Below, one piece after another: positions 55,851 through 64,000 of a DNA stretch of 64,000 nucleotides (the first letter of the stretch is position 1; every line of letters starts with the position of its first letter). This DNA is from Bacteroides faecichinchillae JCM 17102 (lineage in GTDB: Bacteria; Bacteroidota; Bacteroidia; Bacteroidales; Bacteroidaceae). The notes below the pieces were generated by a model. The model was not told the DNA's origin and ran no database searches. It saw only the letters and a program-made list of their open reading frames with translations. Location: the NCBI RefSeq assembly GCF_000614145.1, contig NZ_BAKK01000009.1, positions 62,001-126,000 of the forward strand, in the 5' to 3' direction. The translations under genes and the position numbers were made by a program.

Positions 55851-56264
55851 TTACGCAAAAACAGAACAGGGAGGGGCACGAAGAGAGAAGGTACGAGGTA
55901 TATTCGTACCGTGCAAAGATTCCCGGAAGTCATAATTATTTCTGGCTCGTTTTTCCAACGGTCGAAGTAAGTGTTCGATAATATCATCCGTGAATAAGGT
56001 AGCAATCAGAATATAATCCGGTCCGCTATGAGATTGTAAGGATGGAGTAGGAGACTGGAAATGTGTCATGCATTCGCTATGACAGCAAGAATCGTTTTCG
56101 GGGTGATGATGGTGATTCATGGGACATTGTTGCTCGATTGGCAAGTCCTGCTTCATGCAAATCATCCCATCGGAATGATGATGATGGGGAAAAACGGCTA
56201 CTATCAACATGATAATGTTGATAAAAAGCAGCAGCGTTACTATGAATTTCTTCTTCCCTTTCAT
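55851..56264 (-). CDS. His/Cys-rich exported small protein of the efflux locus
   Basis: This 137-residue protein has a hydrophobic N-terminal export segment (FIVTLLLFINIIMLIVAVFP) followed by HHHH, CMKQ, QQCPMNHHHH, DSCCHSECMTHF, then a less distinctive C-terminal half with basic residues. The His/Cys/Met density suggests a metal chaperone or sensor in the periplasm. It lies directly upstream of the efflux genes on the same strand; the dyad promoter lies between them, so it may have a separate transcript. It resembles DUF6769-type proteins. Confidence 0.7.
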   Translation of the reverse strand: MKGKKKFIVTLLLFINIIMLIVAVFPHHHHSDGMICMKQDLPIEQQCPMNHHHHPENDSCCHSECMTHFQSPTPSLQSHSGPDYILIATLFTDDIIEHLLRPLEKRARNNYDFRESLHGTNIPRTFSLRAPPCSVFA

Positions 56265-56370
56265 CCTTTTATTGAAGACTTTATGAGTTTTTATCTATTT
56301 AAACTAATTTCAGCAAATATACAAATATATTTTTTTTCAGAACAGGTAGACGATAACTTTTTATTATTTA

Positions 56371-58007
56371 TTATTTCTTTTCCAGTTCTTGCAATGAAGC
56401 CATTTTCTTCTTTTCAAGGAATTCGTAGATACCGCACAAGTGTTCTGTCACCTTCTTATGTCCAAATTCATAAACCTTCGTAACTAGTCCGTCCAAGAAG
56501 TCACGATCGTGTGAGACGACAATCAGAGTACCGTCATAATCGGCTAAAGCTTGTTTTAGAATATCTTTTGTCTTCATGTCCAAATGATTGGTTGGCTCAT
56601 CCAGAATCAACAGATTAACAGGTTCCAGCAACAACTTAATCATGCAAGACGGGTACGTTCTCCTCCCGAAAGAACTTTTACTTTCTTCATCGACTCTTCC
56701 GGTCCGCCGAACATGAAAGCTCCCAATAGATCACGTATCTTATTTCGGATATCGCCTTTTGCTACATCATCAATCGTTTGGAATACAGTGAGATTCTCAT
56801 CCATTAGTGAAGCTTGATTTTGAGCAAAATATCCAATTTGAACATTGTGTCCAAGTGTTAGGGTACCATCATGATCAATTTCTTTCATGATACATTTCAC
56901 AAGTGTAGATTTACCTTCACCATTTTTTCCGACAAAAGCCACTTTATCACCGCGTTCAATAGTAAGAGAGGCGTTCTTGAATACCACATGGTTGCCGTAT
57001 GATTTCCCAACTTCTTCCATGATGACCGGATAATTCCCGGAACGGGGAGAAGGAGGGAATTTCAGGCGCAGAGCGGAAGTATCTTCTTCGTCTACTTCAA
57101 GTAGTTCCAACTTCTCTAACATTTTGACACGACTTTGTACTTGCAGAGTTTTAGAATATGTTCCTTTGAAGCGTTCGATGAACTCTTTTGTTTCAGTAAT
57201 AAATTTCTGTTGTTCATCGTAAGCTTTTTGTTGCTGTTCACGACGTTCTTTGCGTAGTTGCAGATATTGAGAGTAGTTTACTTTATAGTCATAGATACGT
57301 CCCATGGTTACCTCAATGGTACGAGTCGTGATGTTGTCTACAAATTTACGGTCGTGGCTGATAACGATTACAGCTTTTCCGTTGTTAATTAGAAAATCTT
57401 CCAGCCATTGAATGGATTCGATATCGAGATGATTGGTCGGTTCATCAAGTAACAGTACGTCCGGCTTTTGTAGTAATAGTTTGGCAAGTTCGATACGCAT
57501 ACGCCACCCACCACTAAAATCACTCGTCTGACGATTGAAGTCTTCGCGGGCAAACCCAAGGCCAAGCAATGCTTTTTCTACATCTTCTTCGTAATTAGTC
57601 GCATCAATAGAATAAAACTTTTCGCTCAAAGCAGACACTTCTTCGATGAGAGCCATGTAACTGTCACTTTCGTAATCGGTACGTGTTTCGAGTTCTTTAT
57701 TCAGTTTCTCTATTTGATCTTCCATTTCGTGCAAATGTGCGAAAGCTTGTGCAGTTTCTTCGAATACAGTCCGTCCGTCTTCTGTCATCAAATGCTGTGG
57801 AAGATAAGCTATTACACTATCTTTGGGAGTTGAAACTTTTCCGCGTGTCGGTGGTCTTACTCCTGACAAAATTTTGAGCAAAGTGCTTTTTCCCGCTCCG
57901 TTTTTTCCCATCAGGGCGATTCGGTCTTTTTCGTTAATGACAAAAGAGATATCGCTAAATAAGGTGGTGCCGCCAAATTCTACGGCTAGTCCGTCTATAG
58001 AAATCAT
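56371..58007 (-). CDS. ABC-F ATPase (Uup/EttA-like), frameshifted near 56642
   Basis: Two ABC cassettes are present. The first has GKNGAGKSTLLKILSG, DFSGGWRMRIELAKLL and LLLDEPTNHLDIESIQWLEDF. The linker region has the AYDEQQKFITETKEFIERF P-site tRNA-interaction helices. The second has GKNGEGKSTLVKC and LSGGERTRLA, and the frame ends at 56640. Restoring one A (GCATGATT to GCAATGATT) continues into MIKLLLEPVNLLILDEPTNHLDM and ends at 56371, giving about 545 residues. ABC-F proteins act on the ribosome rather than in transport. The start at 58007 (MISIDGLAVEFGG) is preferred. Confidence 0.88.
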
Positions 58008-58123
58008 ATAATTCTTAAATTTTGAGGCGCAAAGATAGCGAAATATATCAATCTTTTTTATAACTTGCGGGCTGAAATGAATTATCAAAGTGAAATATAA
58101 AATTAAAACAATATATAAACACT

Positions 58124-58521
58124 ATGGAAAGTGAACAAATAAAAGAGTTCAGACCCTCATTTTAGTGGCAGAGGACGATGATAGCAACTTTAAGTTAATT
58201 AAAGCAATTATAGGTAAGAAATGTGATATACAGTGGGCTAAGAATGGAGAAGAAATAGTAGGACTTTTCAAACAATATCGTCATGAGGCAAAAGCTATTT
58301 TGATGGATATCAAGATGCCGGTGATGAATGGACTGGAGGCTACCAAGATTATTCGTGAAGAAGATAAAGAAATCCCTATCATTATGCAGACTGCGTATGC
58401 TTTCAGTTCGGACAGAGAGAATGCAATGAATGCAGGGGCTAGTGAAGTTCTGGTCAAACCTATTACATTAGGTGTTCTTCGTAATGCGTTGAGTGGATAT
58501 TTCCCGGCATTACAATGGTAA
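58124..58521 (+). CDS. Single-domain response regulator (CheY-like), frameshifted near 58153
   Basis: The ATG at 58124 opens MESEQIKEF, then stops after about 14 codons. One added C (GAGTTCCAGACC) joins it to LILVAEDDDSNFKLIKAIIGKKCDIQ, a receiver domain with acidic residues EDDD, phospho-acceptor in ILMDIKMPVMNG, Thr in MQTAYAF and Lys in LVKPI. No output domain follows and no histidine kinase gene is adjacent. A hybrid histidine kinase elsewhere in the genome may be its partner. Confidence 0.8.
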
Positions 58522-58536
58522 GATATAATTAGTTTT

Positions 58537-58556
58537 TTTCCTGTATATACAGGAAA
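58537..58556. repeat. Perfect 20-bp palindrome
   Basis: TTTCCTGTATATACAGGAAA is its own reverse complement. It lies 15 bases after the response regulator stop. The central CCTGTATATACAGG is continuous, so it could be an operator or a weak hairpin. Confidence 0.5.
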
Positions 58557-58578
58557 GAAATACTATGAAAATATAGAG

Positions 58579-58627
58579 AAGATACTACAACTATCAATTT
58601 ATTATTGAGAGCCGTAGTATCTTTTTT
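58579..58627 (+). terminator. Intrinsic terminator after the response regulator
   Basis: AAGATACTAC (58579-58588) and GTAGTATCTT (58614-58623) form a 10-bp stem, with an inner CAAT/ATTG pairing in the loop and a T-run at 58622-58627. Confidence 0.75.
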
Positions 58628-58759
58628 CGTTTCTCATCATATTTATATGAGATAACTGTCTTGCATTGCTGTTTATACCATATAATATAAATAGGAAAAT
58701 AGTATAAAGTTACTCCCGGTTCTCGGTATGTACCGATATTCGGGGGTAGTAATCTAGGT

Positions 58760-59323
58760 TTAGTTATTAATCTGTGGAGCACTCCAAGTCTCGTCTGCAT
58801 CCCAACCAGTGCGTCGGAAACCTGTTACAGTGTAAGTTTTTCCATTCAATGTATATTTTACTTCGATACCATCAGATTTTCCATTCGTAGGTGTAGTTAC
58901 ACTTTTCAATGTCAGTATACCGGAATTTACAGTGAACGTTCCGTTTACAGTTGCTCCGTCTGCCTCCATGTTACCAGCTGTACCGCTGAAAGTGAGATCT
59001 TTCACATTGCAATTAATTTTTCCTAATATGCCGGTACTGAATAACTCATCACTTGGTAGCTTGATCCATAATTTGTCTTTATCGTTATCTGTCGTATTAT
59101 ACAGATACATATATGTACCGAATACATCAGTCTTTTGTCCATCCGAATCTGTAATAGTGTGCATTACAATCTCTTTTCCAGCTTCATCAATCACTTTTAC
59201 ATAATACTGTCCGCTCAGCGGATAAACAGGTGAGAACTCCTGTTCATAGTCTCCATACGTGTCGCATGAGATTAATCCAACCATAGCGAATATCAAGAAA
59301 AATAAATATTTAATAGGTTTCAT
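58760..59323 (-). CDS. Lipid-binding-like (lipocalin-like) lipoprotein of the Sus-type operon
   Basis: This 187-residue lipoprotein has lipobox LISC (Cys20) and a beta-rich body (SGQYYVKVIDEAGKEIVMHTITDSDG, FGTYMYLYNTTDNDKDKLWIKLP, TLNGKTYTVTGFRRTGWD). It resembles the Bacteroidetes 'lipid-binding putative hydrolase' family (PF12888). It is the third gene, after susC and susD, on the minus strand and 35 bases after susD. The ligand is unknown. Confidence 0.65.
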   Translation of the reverse strand: MKPIKYLFFLIFAMVGLISCDTYGDYEQEFSPVYPLSGQYYVKVIDEAGKEIVMHTITDSDGQKTDVFGTYMYLYNTTDNDKDKLWIKLPSDELFSTGILGKINCNVKDLTFSGTAGNMEADGATVNGTFTVNSGILTLKSVTTPTNGKSDGIEVKYTLNGKTYTVTGFRRTGWDADETWSAPQINN

Positions 59324-59358
59324 AGATATATCCTTTCTTTATGTTATAAATTCAACTT

Positions 59359-60837
59359 TTATTTCTTATGCCACCAAAGCGGTTCCGTAATTCCCGGTAT
59401 GACAGTTGGTGCACTTGTGTTGTAATCTAATGACTCTTTGGAGTAGATAAAACGACTTGGGAAGGCACCTTTTGCCAATGAACTGTTTGGGTTATAAGCC
59501 AGCTCACCTGTTGCATAATTATCGTTAGTCGTTTCTACATTTCCTAAAGCCGGAATTCTAGTACGATTGATGTCAAACCAAGTGTCCCATGCCTGACAAC
59601 GAGTGCTGGCTACCCATTTCTGAGTAAGGATACATTTCAACATTGTATTTTCACTTGTGTCGTCGAAAGCATATTTACCTCCGTCAGCAATGAAATCTGT
59701 TGCATCGTGACTCCATCTTTCAAATGATAAATTAACAGCATTCTCGTAATGAGTTTTGGCATTGCCTTTATCACCAAGTCGTGCGTAGCATTCGGATAGC
59801 AGGTATTCTGTTTCAGCAGCCGACATATAGTAAACAGGGTCGAGTGCACCGATGACAGCCCGGGAGGTTTCTCTAATGGAGTAAAGCTTAGAATCTCTAC
59901 TTCCGTAAGGAATAGCTTTATACGCTGAGTAGTCAGATCCGGCTGTTGTCTCATAAAAGTCTTTGATACGTGGATCGTCATTCTCATTCAAATATTGGTA
60001 GAGAGTAGTGCAGGCACGTACATTGTTCGTTGTATTTAACTGGCGACGGTCATTCTCATAGAACGGATTCGATTTGTTTACTACATCTTCAAAACAATGG
60101 ACCGTTGCATCATCTTTCAAGAAATCACCCGCAGCAAGCATTGTTTGAATTTCAGTTTTGTTTGCTTCGAAGTCTCTCATGAGCAGTTTTAGTTTTAACG
60201 TTTTGGCAAACCGAATCCATTTCGTCATATCACCATCATAAATATAATCTTCCACACTCATAGCGAGCAACCCTTTTGCAGATGCATCGTCAGCTTTATC
60301 GATAGCATCATTCAACATTTGGATGATCCCTGGATAAACTACGGTTTTGCTATCGTCATATTTGCAGTTCTTACCTTTCAATGCTTCGGTGAAAGGAATA
60401 TCTCCATAAGCGTCAGTTAGTACGTGATAGGTGAAGGCAGTCATTACTTTACCTACTACCCAGTAATTCCAAGCACCTTCGGCTTCTGACTTCTGGATTA
60501 CAAGATCAAGGTCGGGCAGCACGTCGGCATAAGGGATTCTCCATAAACGCAAGTCACTGGAAGAGGTCATCGCATAATTGACAAGTGTGATATACTGGCT
60601 TGATGATGGATTCTGAGTGTAGTGCTGTGCCCACATAGAGCCGTAGAGTTGATATAGATATCCCATGACTCCCGCCGAACCTGTGAATGCAGATGGCAGT
60701 AGGGCTGATACAGTTACTTGTGATTCTCCCGGATAGTTCGGGTTCTCATTGATGTTCAGATAATTTTCGCATGAAACAAATGTTCCGAACAATAGAGTGC
60801 TAAGTACACCTATATATATTTTTTTTAATCTTTTCAT
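59359..60837 (-). CDS. SusD/RagB-like surface nutrient-binding lipoprotein
   Basis: This 492-residue lipoprotein has a signal peptide and lipobox (FVSC, about Cys23), followed by ENYLNINENPNYPGESQV. The four-helix tetratricopeptide-like region and PF12771 type (SusD-like) signatures include MTAFTYHVLTDAYGDIPFTEAL, AAETEYLLSECYARLGDKGNAKTHYENAV and the C-terminal PSRFIYSKESLDYN. It caps the SusC channel at the outer membrane. It lies 13 bases after susC, so the two are co-translated. Confidence 0.9.
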   Translation of the reverse strand: MKRLKKIYIGVLSTLLFGTFVSCENYLNINENPNYPGESQVTVSALLPSAFTGSAGVMGYLYQLYGSMWAQHYTQNPSSSQYITLVNYAMTSSSDLRLWRIPYADVLPDLDLVIQKSEAEGAWNYWVVGKVMTAFTYHVLTDAYGDIPFTEALKGKNCKYDDSKTVVYPGIIQMLNDAIDKADDASAKGLLAMSVEDYIYDGDMTKWIRFAKTLKLKLLMRDFEANKTEIQTMLAAGDFLKDDATVHCFEDVVNKSNPFYENDRRQLNTTNNVRACTTLYQYLNENDDPRIKDFYETTAGSDYSAYKAIPYGSRDSKLYSIRETSRAVIGALDPVYYMSAAETEYLLSECYARLGDKGNAKTHYENAVNLSFERWSHDATDFIADGGKYAFDDTSENTMLKCILTQKWVASTRCQAWDTWFDINRTRIPALGNVETTNDNYATGELAYNPNSSLAKGAFPSRFIYSKESLDYNTSAPTVIPGITEPLWWHKK

Positions 60838-60850
60838 ATTCAGTCATTTT

Positions 60851-63800
60851 TTAGAATACAATTTTGATACCTCCTCCTATGTTACGTGTAGAAGGAAGTG
60901 AAGCGAATTCACCGATTTCCGACAGGATATCGTTACCGAAGTTGGTGATTTCCGGATCGACATAGTTGTTAGCTTTCGGAGTCCACATAAAAAGGTTACG
61001 TCCAATGAAGCTCAAGTCGAGTTGTTGAATACCCAGTTTAGAAATCAATACTTTGGGGAATGAGTATGATAGTACTAATTCTCTCAGTTTCACATAGCCT
61101 TTCGGGATAACAAAATTCTCGAACTGACTTCTGGAATAAGCGTCACTATAAAAGTTACTCATGTTGTCGCTGGTTACCGGATTATTATTTTCGGCATATC
61201 CGCCATTGGGTAAGGCCATTACAGAGTTCGGAACAACAAACGGTTCACGGTTATTGAACACTGAGCGTGTGGTGTTACCGACGAAGTGCATCAACTGCGC
61301 TGTGTAAGAATACATATATCCTCCTTTGCGCCAATCGGCTACTGCCGAGAGAGTGAAACCTTTGTACGTGATACGTGTATTGAATCCCATGTTGAAATCA
61401 GGAGCTGAAGAACCGATAGTTTTCATTTCACTGTTACTCGTTGTCGGAATGCCGTTTGCATCTACGATCACTTTTCCGTAATAAGGACTATTTGGGTCCT
61501 GTACAGTAGCAATGGCTGGGACTTGGAATATACCGAGAGGTTCGCCCACCTTGGCTACGAAGTTGGCGCTGTACGCTGTTTGCAGTACATATTCCGTTAC
61601 AGGAGTATCACCTTCATTCCAGAGTTCTTTTACTTTACTCCAGTTTTTACTGAATGTGACACCGAGATCCCATTGGATATCCTTGTTACGAATTGGTGTC
61701 AGGTTTACTGACAACTCGATACCTTTATTGGAAATCTTCCCCACATTACGAGTTGCCGTAGTGTAACGAGTTTCCGGAGCGACGTTTGCTGCTATAATTT
61801 GGTCTTTGGTCAGCTTATTGTAGTAAGCAAAGTCGATGTTGATTCGGTTGTCAATAAAATTAGTTGTTATTCCCAATTCCCATTCGGAAGTCTTTTCCGG
61901 TTTCAGATGGTTGTTTGCCTGACGGTTATATTCTGTTAGGCCCAATGCACCATTCAATGGAGTATAGATATATCCGAAACCTGTTGATATCTGAGTCGGT
62001 ACGAAATAAGGCATTGTCCGGTAGACATTGGCATCATTACCAGTTTGTCCCCAGGCTGCACGTACTTTCAGGTAGTTCACAATGTTATTTTTCAGAGAAG
62101 GAATCATATCCGTCAGAATCACTGAAGTGTTGATGCCACCGTAGAAAAAGCTGTTTGCATGAATCGGCAATGTAGACGACCAGTCGTTACGTCCTGAAAG
62201 ATTGACAAACCAGAAGTTTTTGTATCCGAACTCCACCTGACCAAATGCTCCGATTGTTCTGCGTAATTCACGATAGTTAGTGCTGAGTGGTTTGTCGATA
62301 CCATTTTCAAGGTTGTACCAACCAGCCATGAATAAACCATCAAGGTAAGATTTCAGGTAAGAAGATTTCCGCTGGTTGAGGTTCCAACCAAGAGTACCTC
62401 CTAAAGTGATATCCTCACCGATGTTGTAGTTGGCATTCATGAAGAGGGTAGCGTCTAATTGGTCGTAGTTGTCAGAACGTTCTGTATACGTACCTCTTTC
62501 ATCTGATTTACCTCCATCTGCACTGTAAGAGTTTTCCGCATAAGTCAATTTGGCTGTACGTAGTTTCTGGCGGGAGTTGGTAAAGTCGCCACCGAGACGG
62601 CTACTGCTTTAAGACCGGGCATTACTTCATAAGCAAGTTCCAGTTTACCATAGATACGGTCATCTTGGTAGTTATTCTTGTTGTTAGCAAGTACCCAATA
62701 AGGATTTTGTGCATACCAAGTGTAATAGTTATTACCATCATAACGAATGTCATTGAAATCTTTCATGACTGAGTAGTCAATGTCTACCGGATGTTGAATT
62801 AGTTCCTGTTGCATGGTAGCACCGGCTTTCCCTTGCCCTGCGGCGGCTTTGGTCATATCCTTACGAATATAGCTGACATTAACGTCTGCACTGAACTTAT
62901 CGAATTTCATGTTACCACGAAGGGAGAACGTGTTACGCTCATATTTATCGGCATTATTCGGCAGGATACCATTTGAGGTGGTGTTTCCATAAGAAAGGAA
63001 TAAACCTACTTTTTCAGTACCGGTCCGAATGCTTATATTATTGTTCATTTCGAATCCTGTAGTGTAAAAGTTACGTAAGTTGTCTTTTATGAATGAATAA
63101 TGTTTTTTCATCTGAGGATCGAGGTTGTACGAACCCCATTCATTCATTCTTCCATCGAGTGCAGGTCCCCATGAACCGTTTTCACTTCTGTCCCAAGTGC
63201 CCCAACCTTGACCAAACTTATCCTGATCTTGTGGAACACGTAATACGTTGGAGGCCATGAACGATCCATCATACGAAACGGTCAACTTCTCTTGTTTCGC
63301 ACGTTTAGTTGTAATCATAATAACTCCATTAGCAGCACGTGAACCATAAAGTGCAGTTGCCGAGGCACCTTTTAGTATGGTTACTGATTCTACATCCTCC
63401 GGATTAATATCATTTGCACCGTTACCAAAGTCTACAGCGTCATTTGCCTCGATCACTCCGTTGCCTTTATCATTAGACAAGCTGGTATTGTTGGATATCG
63501 GAACTCCGTCGATTACATACAATGGTTGATTGTTGGCGAAAGAAGAGTAGCACGAACGATTACTTTCTGTGAACTACCAGCTGTACCGGAATTAGAAATA
63601 TTAAGTCCGGCTACTTTTCCTGAAAGCCCTGCCATTACCGAACCGGATTTAGCTGCGATCAAGTCATCGTTCTTCACAGTAGAAGAAGCATATCCCAAAA
63701 TCTTTTCACTTCTCTTGATACCCATAGCAGTTACTACCACTTCGTCCAATGCCTTTGCATCCGATTTAAGTACGATTTTCAATACTCCATCTTTGATGCT

Positions 63801-64000
63801 AACATCTTGTGGGGCCATCCCCATGTAAGACACATGAAGGGTTTTGGCTGTGGCGGGAACTCCTGAGATAGTAAACTTGCCGTCAATATCGGTGATTGTT
63901 CCTTGTGTAGTTCCAGCTACCAATATTGATGCACCTACAACGGGTAATCCGTCTTCCGCAGAAGTAACAACTCCTGTTACTTTCGACGTTTGCGCTGTCA
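60851..64000 (-). CDS. SusC/RagA-like TonB-dependent outer-membrane transporter (5' end outside window; two frameshifts)
   Basis: The reading begins near the right edge with TAQTSKVTGVVTSAEDGLPVVGASILVAGTTQG, the carboxypeptidase-regulatory-like N-terminal domain. It continues through the plug (VVVTAMGIKRSEKILGYASS, LYVIDGVPISN) into the barrel and ends ASLPSTRNIGGGIKIVF. Two single-base losses break it: near 63535 (add one G to restore VRGYSSFANNQPLYVIDG) and near 62598 (add one C to restore KAVARLGGDFTNSRQ). The signal peptide lies beyond 64000. About 1,050 residues are visible. The substrate is unknown; SusC/D pairs import glycans or other large molecules. Confidence 0.88.

Noticed and set aside
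1..64000. CRISPR arrays, rRNA operons, transposases or phage genes
   Set aside because: No regularly spaced repeats, rRNA sequences or recognisable transposase or phage proteins were seen.

Overview
The window looks like a chromosomal segment of a gut Bacteroides, close to the B. thetaiotaomicron group. The evidence is TAnnTTTG-type -7 promoter elements, many exported lipoproteins, SusC/SusD proteins, a bile salt hydrolase, a NVEALA peptide gene and a gene order that I recall from B. thetaiotaomicron (bsh, aroC, ilvDBN-thioesterase-ilvC, acn-icd-gltA, pfkA, ispH, cmk). I could not run a database search, so the species is inferred. No insertion sequence, prophage, CRISPR array or rRNA operon is visible.

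Layout. 1-2.3 kb: the 3' end of a topoisomerase III gene, a decayed formylglycine-enzyme-like pseudogene and a choloylglycine (bile salt) hydrolase. 2.4-10.5 kb: an M20 dipeptidase and aroC coupled on the minus strand, two PCMD lipoproteins around an outer-membrane barrel, a CyuA-family protein and a SlyD-like prolyl isomerase. 10.7-17.6 kb: a branched-chain amino acid operon, ilvD-ilvB-ilvN-thioesterase-barrel-ilvC. It has a consensus promoter, a 25-residue Leu/Ile/Val-rich leader peptide and mutually exclusive hairpins, so it looks like a complete transcription attenuator. 17.7-21.7 kb: a BlaI/M56 regulatory pair and a superfamily-1 helicase. 21.8-26.6 kb: aconitase, isocitrate dehydrogenase and citrate synthase, the route to 2-oxoglutarate. 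26.6-29.4 kb: a repeat-rich spacer, then a NVEALA peptide, a 6-bladed propeller lipoprotein and a thioredoxin-fold lipoprotein. 29.4-32.4 kb: a steroid 5-alpha-reductase-like protein, an old-yellow-enzyme family oxidoreductase and a short-chain dehydrogenase, which together resemble a Delta4-3-ketosteroid/bile-acid reduction cluster. 32.6-41.5 kb: pfkA, ispH, cmk, tonB, a prenyl synthase, tatD, tRNA-Ser(GGA) and an ExbB-X-ExbD-ExbD operon. 41.7-50 kb: an acetyltransferase, an M64 peptidase, an Lrp regulator, thyA-folA, a cardiolipin synthase-like protein, an ECF sigma operon and a 5-methylcytosine rRNA methyltransferase. 50-56.3 kb: a heavy-metal RND efflux operon with a His/Cys-rich small protein and a perfect dyad at its promoter. 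56.4-64 kb: an ABC-F ATPase, a lone receiver protein and a SusC-SusD-lipoprotein operon that runs off the right edge.

Ten single-nucleotide frameshifts lie between about 28.4 and 63.6 kb, in otherwise well-conserved genes. Nearly all sit at short homopolymers and are repaired by adding or removing one base. I treat these genes as probably intact genes carrying sequencing indels, except where several independent lesions show real decay (the region 330-1025). The most interesting systems are the ilv attenuator, the steroid-reduction cluster paired with a bile salt hydrolase in the same window, the NVEALA cluster, and the two operator-like dyads at the blaI and metal-efflux promoters.
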